A DNA stretch of 64,000 nt from Terrisporobacter glycolicus ATCC 14880 = DSM 1288 (GTDB lineage: Bacteria > Bacillota > Clostridia > Peptostreptococcales > Peptostreptococcaceae), in contig NZ_CP117523.1 in assembly GCF_036812735.1 (NCBI RefSeq), forward strand, positions 2,356,001 through 2,420,000, written 5' to 3'. Under the pieces are notes generated by a model. That model was not told where the DNA came from. It was given only the letters and a program-made list of their open reading frames with translations, and did not search any database. Position numbers and translations under genes: made by a program. Shown here piece by piece: positions 16,504 through 26,237 of this stretch. Position 1 is the first letter of the stretch; each line of letters opens with the position of its first letter.

Positions 16504-19230
16504 CTAATCTTCTTTTATTTGCTCAACTATACTATCTTTATTAAGTTTACCAAAGGTAAATGTTACTGAAAGTAAGCACATTACCATGGTGATTAGCACA
16601 AATATTAAAATAGGAACTTTAGGGAGTATATACCATGTTCCTTCATAAGGTACGTTCTGATATTTAGCCGTCATTCTAAGTAAATGCGCCCATTTTATAC
16701 CTTTATAAAAAATAAATAAGAAACCTACCATAGAACATACTAATCCATATATAAATCCTTCTATTAATAAAATTCCTTTTAAATCTTTAATTGATAACCC
16801 AATGGATCTCATTACCCCAAATTCTTTTTTTCTTATAGTTATGCTTGTTACAATACTAAAAATTATATTTATAATTGCAGTAATTGATAACATTGCACAA
16901 TTGGATACATCTCTAACAACAGCTTGCCAAGCAAGTTCTCCATTCTCTGTAGTTATAGTTTCTTTATCATTGTATTTGATGTCTTCTCTATTTTTAAATA
17001 AATCCTTAACTTGGGCTTTCACACTATCTAACTTAGCCTCATCAGCCTTTATCTTTACTTGTTTAAAACTTGGATTTCCTGTTATTTTTGCATACTCATT
17101 TGCATCAACTAATACATCTGGTACCTTGGAATGAGTATAAGTTCCCACAGCAAACCATTCTTTACTTAAAAATCCTACAATCTTTATATCTATAGTTTTG
17201 TACTGTAATTTACCATCAATTTCTACAGGAACCTTAAACTTTAATATATCTCCCAACTTATATTTTTCATTGAAAGTTTGTTGATATCCGCTATATTCCT
17301 GGTCAAAAAAGTTATTATATACAACAGCTTCTAAAACTTCACTATTCTTATCATAAATACTTCCACTTTCAATAATTCCTTCATGTTTTTTCTCTATATC
17401 ATGTAAAGCTTCTTTATTTAGCCCAATCACATCAAATCGACCTTCAAACTCTTTACATTCATCTTTTATTGATAAATTTTCTTTATAATACTTTGATAAA
17501 TCACTTGTATTTAAGTTTGTATAACCAGCATCTGATGTGAAGGTATAAATATCCTTTACTCCTTTTATGGAAGATATTTTTTCAATATCATCATTGTGAA
17601 TCCCTGCTTTTTCATACCTACTATTTCCCGTATAACCTGTATATCTTACATCTATATCATAATCTCCTAGATTTTGTATTAGGGTATTACCTATATTTGT
17701 TTTATCATAAGAAGTTATAGATTTCTTCACACCATAAACACCTGCCATACCTACAATAATTGCAGTGGTCAAAATATAAACCTTATTTCTTTTTGAATTA
17801 TTTATGGCAATATTTATCTTCATATTTGTTTTTGAGATTGAATCTTTAGTTTTTTTTATTTTTATTACCTTCTTACCTACATTTGAAATTATTAACTTAA
17901 TATTTTTGTAATACTTTAAAAGTTTTTTATAAATCTTTAAAATAAAAGACTTAATCTTTCTGTAAACTTTTAATTTAATAAATATTTCATCTAGTGCATC
18001 AAAAGGTGATTTTACTTTTCCAAACATCATATTTATTGGATATGATTTTAATGTGGTTATTATTGGTATTATGGTAGATACAAATAATATGGAAATAGTT
18101 ATCTTTAATGTTTTTCCAATTATTTTACTACTTATATAAATTGGTGCTTTAGATGTATCTATGCTAACTCCAGTTAACTCAAAATGACTTATCATTCCCT
18201 GTGCCAGTAAATATCCTCCAAAGAAACCAATCATAGATCCCACCAATAATATAAGTAAATTTTTCAAAAGTAAAATAATCAATGATTGCTTCTTACTCAT
18301 TCCAACAACTCTTAAAAGACCTAATTCCCTAATAATTTCTTTCATCATTATATTAAATACATTAAAAATAATACACGCAGATGCAATTATAGTTCCTGTA
18401 TCAAATAAATTAAAACTGCTTAAAGCTTCTTGATTTTCTTCCTTTGCCATAGTTATAACTCTATTTGGTCTCATATTTATTTCACCATTATCAAGTTTAA
18501 GTGAAAGTTCATCTATTCTTCTTTGAACATTGGAAGTTCCTGATTTTAAATCTATGAAACCACTGTAACTAATAGCTTCTTTTGGATATTCAAAGTCATT
18601 ATTAACATATACTCCATCCCCCTCTGATGCCTGCTTCATCATATCAGTCATTTTGTATATTCCTACTATTTTAAACTTTTGGCTTTTATCAAGTATTTCT
18701 TGCTCTTTATTGCTATTTACATATTCTTTTATATATCTAAAGTCCACATCATACTCTTGTGACTTTAAGTTAGTTGAATTAATATTTTTATTAGACTTCA
18801 ATTCTTTAAATAAATCATCATCGATTATTATTTCATTCTTGTTTTGTGGAAATCTTCCCTCAACAAGAGTGTGCTTTGATTTTTCGAAATATGACTTATT
18901 AAAGCTTTCTAAAAAATAGCCCTTTTTATTGTATATAATTTGTCCGTAGAATTTCTTATCTACACAACTTTTTACATTTTCATCACCTTCAACAGTATTC
19001 AAATCCTTTTGCGACATATTAGCAAAATCAACTTGATAACTTGGACTTTGTCTATATATCTCATCCATTGTATATTTAGATTGACTCTTTCTTGCAACAG
19101 TAGTTCCAAATATTATTGTTGTTGAAACAGCTATTGCAAATATCATTATTAAAAATTTCTTTATATTTTTAAAACAATACCCTTTTAGTAGGGTAAATAT
19201 CATTTTAATAGTTATGATCTTTGATTTCAT
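16504..19230 (-). CDS. FtsX-like ABC permease, large two-domain type (module 1)
   Basis: 908 residues. One membrane helix lies near residues 24-46, followed by an extracellular MacB periplasmic-core-like domain. A first FtsX triple-helix block is at about 275-400, and a second extracellular domain follows (about 500-770). The C-terminal FtsX block contains IRKKEFGVMRSIGLSIKDLK. Two tandem FtsX units make the pseudo-dimer architecture of BceB/lantibiotic-immunity permeases and their relatives. It works with the ATPase that follows. A terminator hairpin and a possible LytTR half-site lie between it and the sensor kinase gene upstream, so expression is probably inducible. Confidence 0.85.
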   Translation of the reverse strand: MKSKIITIKMIFTLLKGYCFKNIKKFLIMIFAIAVSTTIIFGTTVARKSQSKYTMDEIYRQSPSYQVDFANMSQKDLNTVEGDENVKSCVDKKFYGQIIYNKKGYFLESFNKSYFEKSKHTLVEGRFPQNKNEIIIDDDLFKELKSNKNINSTNLKSQEYDVDFRYIKEYVNSNKEQEILDKSQKFKIVGIYKMTDMMKQASEGDGVYVNNDFEYPKEAISYSGFIDLKSGTSNVQRRIDELSLKLDNGEINMRPNRVITMAKEENQEALSSFNLFDTGTIIASACIIFNVFNIMMKEIIRELGLLRVVGMSKKQSLIILLLKNLLILLVGSMIGFFGGYLLAQGMISHFELTGVSIDTSKAPIYISSKIIGKTLKITISILFVSTIIPIITTLKSYPINMMFGKVKSPFDALDEIFIKLKVYRKIKSFILKIYKKLLKYYKNIKLIISNVGKKVIKIKKTKDSISKTNMKINIAINNSKRNKVYILTTAIIVGMAGVYGVKKSITSYDKTNIGNTLIQNLGDYDIDVRYTGYTGNSRYEKAGIHNDDIEKISSIKGVKDIYTFTSDAGYTNLNTSDLSKYYKENLSIKDECKEFEGRFDVIGLNKEALHDIEKKHEGIIESGSIYDKNSEVLEAVVYNNFFDQEYSGYQQTFNEKYKLGDILKFKVPVEIDGKLQYKTIDIKIVGFLSKEWFAVGTYTHSKVPDVLVDANEYAKITGNPSFKQVKIKADEAKLDSVKAQVKDLFKNREDIKYNDKETITTENGELAWQAVVRDVSNCAMLSITAIINIIFSIVTSITIRKKEFGVMRSIGLSIKDLKGILLIEGFIYGLVCSMVGFLFIFYKGIKWAHLLRMTAKYQNVPYEGTWYILPKVPILIFVLITMVMCLLSVTFTFGKLNKDSIVEQIKED

Positions 19231-19278
19231 AATCTACCTCCCTATATATTGAATTATTGCTTAATTTATCCCCCAAAA

Positions 19279-19323
19279 AACATTAAGGGGGTGTTCCCTT
19301 TATCAAGATAACACCCCTATGTT
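19279..19323 (-). terminator. Terminator between sensor kinase 1 and permease 1
   Basis: Stem AACAT(A)AGGGGTGTT against its complement with one or two bulges. It lies about 60 bp after the kinase stop and 50 bp before the permease start. Module 2 has a hairpin in the same place with a related core (GGATGTTATC), so the arrangement is conserved between the duplicates. Confidence 0.65.
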
Positions 19324-19384
19324 TTATGTTCAATATATACGGTGTGAGTGGTATTTATGTAAGCGCAACTGTCATAGTTGTTTG

Positions 19385-20740
19385 CTAATTAGTCCTCAGC
19401 GGTATATATATTTTTAATGTAAATTTATTTTTTTCATCTATAGTTTCCATATCTCCATCATATTTTTTAAGAGATTCTTTTATACTGGAAAGACCTATTC
19501 CATGAAGAAATGAATCTTTCTTGCTACTAATTATTCTATTATTCTTCATTTTTATTTCGTTGGATTTACTATTTTCACACTTTATCACATAATAAGATTT
19601 AACTATAGTTCCTCTTAAATTTATATATCTATCATTTTCAACTTTTTTACAAGCTTCTATTGCATTATCTATCATATTTGCAAATATGGCTGATACATCT
19701 ATCATTTCTACAAAATCACATTTTTCAAAATTTATATCACAAAAGAAATCTATATTGTTTTTCATACATTCTGATTGTTTATCACTCAAAATTATATCTA
19801 GTATTCTATTTCCACTATCAAATGCATTGTCAAAATCCTTAAGTTCTTTCTTAATACTATCTATATATTCATTTATATCTTCATTTTCAATCTGATTAAT
19901 ACAAGCCATATGATTGTTAATGTCATGATATAATTTTCTTACTTTCATTTGAGACTCTTGTATGTTTAAATAATAATTATACTGCATATCTAACTTATCA
20001 TTGATAGCTTTTAACTCTGATTTAGATTTCATACTTTTTATTAAATTATTTATAACTATTACCAAAAATATATTACAAAATATCATAATAATCGGTACTA
20101 TATTTTGAATTATGTTTATAAAATTTGCCAAACCAAAATTAACTTCATATGAAGTGTAATTAGATAAATCCTTTGCAATAATGCTATATAAATCTAAAAT
20201 AAGATTACCACCTACAATTATAAAAAATATACTTATACCATTTATAATTATAGTTAACCCAATATACATATAGTATTTTTTATTTATATCTAAGTTTATA
20301 ATTTTTTTGAAGTTTTTAATAAATATTATCAGTATAGTATTTACTATTAAGTACTTAGCTAATTTATATTTTAATGGAGTATAAGCTATTATGAATTCAA
20401 ATAATGCTTTTAATAAAAAATAACTTACTATATTCTCAATTATAATATATCCAAGTGAAAATACCATACCGTAAATCAAAGAATCTTTTTTAGAAATTTC
20501 AAATAAACTTTTACATAGTAAAGCTAGTATTACACCTTGTAAAGCACAATAATATATTTTTATGACTTCAAACTTAGGTAGAAGTAATATTAAGATTATA
20601 AGTGTATATACTAGTATATGCTCTTTCCTATTCCTTAACTGTTTTTTCTCTCTTAATTTATTTATCATTAGATAAAATATAACAAAATAAAGTATGGAGT
20701 TTGTCACATATATTATCGATAAAATCAGAAATTCTCCCAT
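19385..20740 (-). CDS. GHKL-type sensor histidine kinase, AgrC/quorum-sensing family (module 1)
   Basis: 451 residues. Six or so membrane helices cover residues 1-235. The phosphoacceptor histidine is H272 in KLYHDINNH. The GHKL ATPase domain has the N-box ANMIDNAIEACKK and the G-box GIGLSSIKESLKKYDG. This is the HPK10/AgrC group, which typically senses peptides at the membrane and pairs with LytTR regulators. Its start overlaps the stop of the response regulator gene by one base (TAATG), so the two are coupled. The ligand is unknown. Confidence 0.88.
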   Translation of the reverse strand: MGEFLILSIIYVTNSILYFVIFYLMINKLREKKQLRNRKEHILVYTLIILILLLPKFEVIKIYYCALQGVILALLCKSLFEISKKDSLIYGMVFSLGYIIIENIVSYFLLKALFEFIIAYTPLKYKLAKYLIVNTILIIFIKNFKKIINLDINKKYYMYIGLTIIINGISIFFIIVGGNLILDLYSIIAKDLSNYTSYEVNFGLANFINIIQNIVPIIMIFCNIFLVIVINNLIKSMKSKSELKAINDKLDMQYNYYLNIQESQMKVRKLYHDINNHMACINQIENEDINEYIDSIKKELKDFDNAFDSGNRILDIILSDKQSECMKNNIDFFCDINFEKCDFVEMIDVSAIFANMIDNAIEACKKVENDRYINLRGTIVKSYYVIKCENSKSNEIKMKNNRIISSKKDSFLHGIGLSSIKESLKKYDGDMETIDEKNKFTLKIYIPLRTN

Positions 20741-21453
20741 TATAATACACTTCCTATATAACTTAAAAATTTGGCTTTAGTTTCTTTGAATCTATGACGA
20801 CTTATAGGTACTTCATCTTTATTCTCGAGAATAGCCACATATTGTTTTATATTTTCAATATAAGTAATATTAACAAGAAAACTTTTATGGCATCTGAAAA
20901 AATTATATCTACTTAACTCTTTTTCTATTTTATCAATACTCATTTTTGTATTATAATCCTGCTCTATAGTATGTATTGTCATATCTTTATTTTGAATTTC
21001 TATATATGTAATATGATTTACATTTATTTTATACACATCATTTTTTCCATTTACCACTATGTAATTATCTTTTTTATCATTTATTTCTTTAATACATGAT
21101 GTTAAATGCTTTTTCAAATCATCAAACTTTATTGGCTTTAATAAATATCTGTATGCTCTTACCTCATAGCCCTCTTGAATATATTTTACTAATGATGTTG
21201 TGAATATTATCTCCACTTCTTTTTTATCTACTTCTCTAATTTTTTTAGCTATTTCCATGCCATCTAATTTGTCCATTTGTATGTCTAATAAGAATATATC
21301 TATATTTTGTGGATAGTTTTCAAGTAGATCTTCTCCTGATGTGAAAGTTAGTATTTCATAGTTATTTGTTATTTCTCTTAGTATTTTATTTATGTGTGCT
21401 TTTAGAATCTCTTGTTGTTTGAACTCGTCTTCACATATTACTATTTTTAACAT
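20740..21453 (-). CDS. LytTR-type response regulator (module 1)
   Basis: 237 residues. The receiver domain (1-~120) has acidic residues in VICEDE, the phospho-aspartate D57 in LLDIQM, and the lysine in LLKPIKF. The LytTR DNA-binding domain (about 140-237) shows YIEIQNKDMTIHT and FFRCHKSFLVNITYIENIK. LytTR regulators bind 9-bp direct repeats spaced by 12 bp. The likely target is the exporter operon just downstream of the kinase. It is first in its operon. The protein is a clear paralogue of the regulator at 31334-32041. Confidence 0.9.
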   Translation of the reverse strand: MLKIVICEDEFKQQEILKAHINKILREITNNYEILTFTSGEDLLENYPQNIDIFLLDIQMDKLDGMEIAKKIREVDKKEVEIIFTTSLVKYIQEGYEVRAYRYLLKPIKFDDLKKHLTSCIKEINDKKDNYIVVNGKNDVYKINVNHITYIEIQNKDMTIHTIEQDYNTKMSIDKIEKELSRYNFFRCHKSFLVNITYIENIKQYVAILENKDEVPISRHRFKETKAKFLSYIGSVL

Positions 21454-21844
21454 TTTATTCTCCGTTAGTTTTATTTATATTTATTATTGTTATTCTTTTT
21501 TTACTTTTATAAACTTTATTATAGCTTATTTTTAGATAATTTTACAATAATATGCAAACCATGGCTTATTCCATTTAACTATATCATCGTATGCATTATG
21601 ATTTAATTAATTATTTTTATATATCAGCCATATACTCTACCTTTATTCATATAATGTGTAATTTACCTTGTTTAAATTTTATGATTTTTTACACTATTCT
21701 AGACAATTTTTACACCCGAGGTTCATAAGTGCCAAACCCTTCTTAATATTAAGGAAATTAAAAAAATAGTAAGTATATGTTAAATGAGATATAATAAGGC
21801 TATCTCTGAACAATCTTTTTTGAAACAGCCAATTTTTTATATTA
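21454..21844. other. Intergenic region upstream of response regulator 1
   Basis: 391 bp, very AT-rich. It contains the weak terminator of the upstream ABC pair (21798-21830), a 12-bp palindrome CTTAATATTAAG (21742-21753), and presumably the regulator promoter. No open frame, known RNA or convincing LytTR repeat pair was seen. Confidence 0.5.
21798..21830 (-). terminator. Probable terminator of the middle ABC pair
   Basis: Stem GGCTGTTTC/GAGATAGCC (with G-U pairs) 15 bp after the permease stop. The following sequence is TTATTATAT, so it is a moderate terminator. Confidence 0.45.
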
Positions 21845-24466
21845 CTATATACTTTCTTGTCTAATATTTTCAATTATATTTTCTTTGTTTATATTCTTCA
21901 TAGGAATATAAGATGATATAAAAGTTATTATAAATATACCTATTCCACAAATTAAAACCGAGCTCCAAGGAAGTACTAAACCAAACTTTATTACATCTCC
22001 TAAAAGTACATTCATAAGTACAACTAGACCAAGTCCCATAGGCACTCCATAAATTAAAGATAAGAGTCCATATAGTAAACTCTCTAAATAAACCATCTTA
22101 TTAAATCCTCCAGAAGTTATGCCTATAGATTTAATAATAGAAAGTTCTCTTTTTCTTAAATTAATGTTAGTACTAATTGTGTTTACTATATTAGTTACAC
22201 TTACTAAAGAAATTACTGTTATGAATCCATATACAAACAACTGCATTACTTTTAAAGTATCTTCCATTTCTTTAACTTGTCCCGTTTTATCATCCATATT
22301 ATATCCATATTTATCACTTATTTCTTTTACTACTTTTCTTGTATCTTCCTCTTTATCACTAACTATATACATAGAGTTTTTTAAAAGTTCAAATCCTAAT
22401 TCTTTTCCAACTTCATCATATGTTATAAAGTCTAATCCCAGATAACTATACGTTGAACTTCCTGTAGGTAAATCATCTGTTATACCTAAAATTTTAAGTG
22501 TTACATCTTTTCCTTTTTCTTCAATTCCTTCTTCATTATAAGATCTTACAGATACTTTGACAGTATCCCCAACCTTATAATTAGTCATTTCTATTTCACC
22601 CTCTTTACCAGTATCTTGGTAATAACTTTTATTTATAAGGATTACACCTTTTTCTTTTATAGCATCTTCTTTATTAAAACTACCTTCTTTTAAATTAATA
22701 TCCCTAATTTCCATATCTCCTGGTAATTTAATGGTCGCATGCTCAACTCTATAAATCATTTCATTATTATCTTCATTCTTATGTTCGGAATTTTTATAAT
22801 AATTCGTTACTAAATCTTTATTTTTTTCATTTATATTTTTTTCACTTAAATCAACTATAATTTCATAATAATTACCCATAGAAATTTTCTTAATTCCATT
22901 TACATTTTTTAGTTTACCTAATATATCACCATCATTCTTATTTTGAGATTTATCTAAGTATAAATCATAATTCATTTCACCCATCTGTACTCTATTAGCT
23001 TTCATAAATAAGTTCATAAATCCACTAAATGAGATAAATATTACTACGCTTACTATAAGCGAAAATAACGTTATTCTAAATTTCTTTTTATTTCTTCTTA
23101 GATTTTTATATGCAAGTACTCCTTCTGTTTTGAATAAAGCTCGTACTATTTTTGAATCTTTAATTTTTCCTATTTTTAAATTACTACTATTTTTTATGGC
23201 ATCAATAGGTGATATCTTTGATGCAGTTATAGCTGGTAATGTAGCAGAGATAAATATAGTCGTTAAAACTACAATTGTACTAATAATAATTACATAAGGA
23301 CTATAAACTACTCTTAAATTCATATCTGCTATAGATGAACTTCCAAATAAATTTTGTATTACTTTAAACACTATATCTATTGCAAAAGTTCCTGAAAGTA
23401 GACCGATTGGAATGCCTATTACACTTACTATAAATGCTTCTAAGAATACTAATTTCATTGTTTGAGATTTAGTTGCACCTATGGAATTTAATATACCAAA
23501 TTGCTTTTTACGTTCACTTATTGATATAGAAAAAGCATTATATACAGTTGATATGGTACATATAACGACTAAAGATGTAATTAGTATTATTATTTTATTC
23601 ATACTATCATTTTTATTTTCATAAGCACTAGCTCCTTGAAGCCTTAATAAATTCTCATTAAATGTTAATTTTTCATAGTATAGACCACTTTTATTATTGT
23701 AATTATAAGACCCTCCCTTTTCTTCAGTATCTTCTATCTTTAGTCCTAAGTTCTTTGATATTGCTGGAGCAACTTTATATATTTCTTCTGGATTATTAGT
23801 ACATATAGATACGTTCAAAGAGGATTTACTATGCATTTTATTTATATCTAGATAAGTTATTCCATTTATAATTTCTTGCCCATATTCAGATTTTGGTTTA
23901 TTAATTATACCAACTATTTTAAAATCTTTACTTTTGGTATTTATGATTTTTTCATTTTCAGATATCCACGGTTCACTTAAATCTTCTCCATCTGCTGTTA
24001 CTCTTTTTCCAATTTCAAGATTTATAGTATCCCCTACTTTTTTATTACTCAAATCTAGAAATGTTTCACTAAATACTATTTCATTTTCTTTTGTAGGAAA
24101 TTTTCCTTCTTTTAGAATAATGTTATATGATTCAAACATAGTTTTATCAAAAACTTCCACATCGATTAGATTATCCTTTTTATCATTTATCTTAGAATAG
24201 CCTAACTTATTACTATATCCGTATTTAGATATTCCCGAACTTTTTACTATTAAATTTATATCTTCTTTTTTTATATCATCAAAAGTTGCATGAAAACTTC
24301 CATATAACTCAATAGTCTTTCTTGTTTGATAATCCATTAAACTTTCAAATATATTACCTATACCACAAATCAATGCAGTGGATAATATAATTCCAACAAT
24401 TGTAACAATTGTTCTTTTTTTATTTTCCTTTAAATATCTAAGTGTAAGAGCTGTATATAAATTCAT
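21845..24466 (-). CDS. FtsX-like ABC permease (kinase-less middle pair)
   Basis: 873 residues with the same plan as the other two permeases. One N-terminal helix (about 18-38) is followed by an extracellular core domain with YGYSNKLGYSK and VDVEVFDKT-type stretches. A first FtsX block starts near 290 (ISERKKQFGILNSIGATKSQ), then a second extracellular domain and a C-terminal FtsX block (LRKRELSIIKSIGITSGGFN). The cytosolic QFGILNSIGA and ELSIIKSIGI segments are the coupling helices that touch the ATPase. Its ATG follows the ATPase stop directly. It has no linked two-component system of its own and may respond to either neighbour. Confidence 0.85.
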   Translation of the reverse strand: MNLYTALTLRYLKENKKRTIVTIVGIILSTALICGIGNIFESLMDYQTRKTIELYGSFHATFDDIKKEDINLIVKSSGISKYGYSNKLGYSKINDKKDNLIDVEVFDKTMFESYNIILKEGKFPTKENEIVFSETFLDLSNKKVGDTINLEIGKRVTADGEDLSEPWISENEKIINTKSKDFKIVGIINKPKSEYGQEIINGITYLDINKMHSKSSLNVSICTNNPEEIYKVAPAISKNLGLKIEDTEEKGGSYNYNNKSGLYYEKLTFNENLLRLQGASAYENKNDSMNKIIILITSLVVICTISTVYNAFSISISERKKQFGILNSIGATKSQTMKLVFLEAFIVSVIGIPIGLLSGTFAIDIVFKVIQNLFGSSSIADMNLRVVYSPYVIIISTIVVLTTIFISATLPAITASKISPIDAIKNSSNLKIGKIKDSKIVRALFKTEGVLAYKNLRRNKKKFRITLFSLIVSVVIFISFSGFMNLFMKANRVQMGEMNYDLYLDKSQNKNDGDILGKLKNVNGIKKISMGNYYEIIVDLSEKNINEKNKDLVTNYYKNSEHKNEDNNEMIYRVEHATIKLPGDMEIRDINLKEGSFNKEDAIKEKGVILINKSYYQDTGKEGEIEMTNYKVGDTVKVSVRSYNEEGIEEKGKDVTLKILGITDDLPTGSSTYSYLGLDFITYDEVGKELGFELLKNSMYIVSDKEEDTRKVVKEISDKYGYNMDDKTGQVKEMEDTLKVMQLFVYGFITVISLVSVTNIVNTISTNINLRKRELSIIKSIGITSGGFNKMVYLESLLYGLLSLIYGVPMGLGLVVLMNVLLGDVIKFGLVLPWSSVLICGIGIFIITFISSYIPMKNINKENIIENIRQESI

Positions 24467-25144
24467 TTATATCACCTCATCACTTTTTATTGTTCCATCT
24501 TCTATAGTTATAACTCTATCTGCTTGAAGAGCTATGTTTAAATCATGAGTTATCATTACAAGTGTTTGTTTATATTTCTTCACTGATAATTTAAGTAACT
24601 CTATAACTTCTTTTGAATTTTTACTGTCTAAGTTTCCTGTAGGCTCATCTGCCAGTACTATGGCAGGTCTATTAACTAAAGCCCTACCTATGGAAGTTCT
24701 TTGTTGTTGTCCTCCACTTAGCTCGTTTGGAAGATGAGTCTCTCTTTCTTTAAGTCCTAAAGTATTTAATAAATCATCTAAGTATTCTTTGTCTATTTTT
24801 CTATTATCCAGCTCTGCAGGTAACAATATGTTTTCCTTAACAGAAAGCACTGGTATTAAGTTGTAAAATTGATATATTAACCCCACATTCCTTCTTCTAA
24901 ATATGGATAAATCTTTTTCTTTTAAGTTATATATGTCTACATCATTTATGTAAACTTTCCCTTCACTTGGTTTATCCACCCCTCCTAATAGATGTAGTAA
25001 AGTACTTTTACCACTTCCACTAGGTCCTACTATTGCGACAAACTCACCTTTATTTATAGATAAGTTTATATTTTTTAAAGCATCTACTTTTGCTTCATTT
25101 TTACCATATGTCTTGCTTAAATTTTCAATTTTTAAAATCTCCAT
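24467..25144 (-). CDS. ABC transporter ATPase (kinase-less middle pair)
   Basis: About 225 residues. Walker A GPSGSGKST, signature LSGGQQQRTSIGRALV, Walker B IVLADEPTG and H-loop VMITHD are intact. The ATG at 25144 is preferred over 25159 because GGGTGGG then lies at a normal distance. It is more diverged from the other two ATPases than they are from each other (for example IYQFYNLIPVL rather than IFQSFNLIPV). It probably forms a complete exporter with the permease gene that follows with no gap. Upstream lies a 390-bp region with a terminator and a tRNA fragment. Confidence 0.88.
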   Translation of the reverse strand: MEILKIENLSKTYGKNEAKVDALKNINLSINKGEFVAIVGPSGSGKSTLLHLLGGVDKPSEGKVYINDVDIYNLKEKDLSIFRRRNVGLIYQFYNLIPVLSVKENILLPAELDNRKIDKEYLDDLLNTLGLKERETHLPNELSGGQQQRTSIGRALVNRPAIVLADEPTGNLDSKNSKEVIELLKLSVKKYKQTLVMITHDLNIALQADRVITIEDGTIKSDEVI

Positions 25145-25361
25145 ATTATCCCACCCCATAATTATTACTAATTTTTGTATTTATATTTTTATTGTAAATT
25201 TTCAACCTTACACTACTATGAATATAAAATTACAAATCAGTCACCATAAGCTCTATGTAAAATAATACAAAAATCTGTTCTCTATTATATCTAATATTAC
25301 AATCGTAAATCCTTTTCTAAATTATATTTATAACTTAAACATTTTCTAATACATATTAAAA

Positions 25362-25388
25362 GAACTACTAGATTAAATCTAGTAGTTC
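25362..25388 (-). terminator. Rho-independent terminator of module 2
   Basis: Near-perfect palindrome GAACTACTAGATT/AATCTAGTAGTTC followed by TTTTAATATG on the minus strand. It lies about 150 bp past the module 2 ATPase stop. Confidence 0.65.
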
Positions 25389-25413
25389 CTTATACTCTTT
25401 CCGAGGGTTTAAA

Positions 25414-25438
25414 TGGTGGAGATGAACCGTATCGAACC
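25414..25438 (-). other. 3' fragment of a tRNA (tRNA-Ala-like), possible attachment-site scar
   Basis: On the minus strand TTCGATACGGTTCATCTCCACCA reads as a T-loop, the 3' half of a T-stem, the 3' acceptor strand and CCA. The last 13 bases are those of the clostridial tRNA-Ala 3' end as remembered. The 5' bases (GGGGG) do not pair with the T-stem, and no D or anticodon arm is present, so it is not a working tRNA. Such 3' fragments are left when an element integrates into a tRNA gene. Confidence 0.5.
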
Positions 25439-25538
25439 CCCTCTACCATTACTTTTATTCTATTAACTTAACTATACCCAATAAATTATAAACCATCAAG
25501 AAAGTTAGTCTCTTATTTAAACTTGAAAAATTCCCGCA

Positions 25539-26207
25539 CTAACTATACACAACCTTACCATCACTAATAGTAACAACACACTCCGCACTCTTAGCAATTT
25601 CATCATTATGAGTTATCATAACAAGAGTCTGTTTGTACTCTTTAACACAAAACTTCAACACATCAATTACTTCTTTAGTCGTCTTACTATCCAAACTTCC
25701 CGTAGGTTCATCTGCGAATATAACAGACGGTTTGTTTGCAAGAGCTCTAGCAATAGCAACTCTTTGCTGTTGACCACCAGATAGTTCATTTGGGAATTTC
25801 TTAACTTGAGATTTTAGCCCTAATTTATCTATCAAATCATCTATATAACCCTTATCAACCTTATTACCACTAAGGGAAATAGGAAGTATTATATTTTCAT
25901 ATACATTTATAACTGGTATTAAATTAAAGCTTTGAAATATAAATCCAAACTCTTCTCTTCTTATTTTAGATAGTTTGTCATCATTTAAAGTATATAAATC
26001 CAAATCATTCATAAATACTTTTCCATCAGTTGGTTTATCAAGACCTGCAATACAATGTAGTAAACTACTTTTCCCAGATCCACTTTGACCAATTATTGCT
26101 GTAAATTTATGAGGTTCTATTTCCAAATTGATTCCATCAATAGCTTTAACTTCACTATCACCTTTGCCGTATATTTTTCTTAAATCTATAGTTTTTAAAG
26201 TTTTCAT
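25539..26207 (-). CDS. ABC transporter ATPase (module 2)
   Basis: 222 residues with Walker A GQSGSGKSS, Q-loop FIFQSFNLIPVI, signature LSGGQQQRVAIARALA, Walker B VIFADEPTGSLD and H-loop VMITHND. It is a close paralogue of the module 1 ATPase along its whole length, so the modules arose by duplication. It drives the FtsX-type permease encoded immediately upstream. It is the last gene of the module 2 operon (lipoprotein, DUF3139-like protein, permease, ATPase). Confidence 0.9.
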   Translation of the reverse strand: MKTLKTIDLRKIYGKGDSEVKAIDGINLEIEPHKFTAIIGQSGSGKSSLLHCIAGLDKPTDGKVFMNDLDLYTLNDDKLSKIRREEFGFIFQSFNLIPVINVYENIILPISLSGNKVDKGYIDDLIDKLGLKSQVKKFPNELSGGQQQRVAIARALANKPSVIFADEPTGSLDSKTTKEVIDVLKFCVKEYKQTLVMITHNDEIAKSAECVVTISDGKVVYS

Positions 26208-26237
26208 ATATTTTCCTCCAAGTAAATTAAATATTTT

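Larger units (their letters stand above)
25145..25538. other. Intergenic region with terminator and tRNA fragment
   Basis: About 390 bp separating the middle ABC pair from module 2. It contains the module 2 terminator (25362-25388), a 3' tRNA-Ala-like fragment (25414-25438) and AT-rich DNA that should hold the promoter of the middle pair. No open reading frame of note. Confidence 0.5.

Noticed and set aside
25539-26207. Possible repeat or recent duplication of the ATPase gene with 15793-16458
   Set aside because: The proteins are very similar but the DNA differs at many third positions. This is an old paralogue pair, not a recent repeat.
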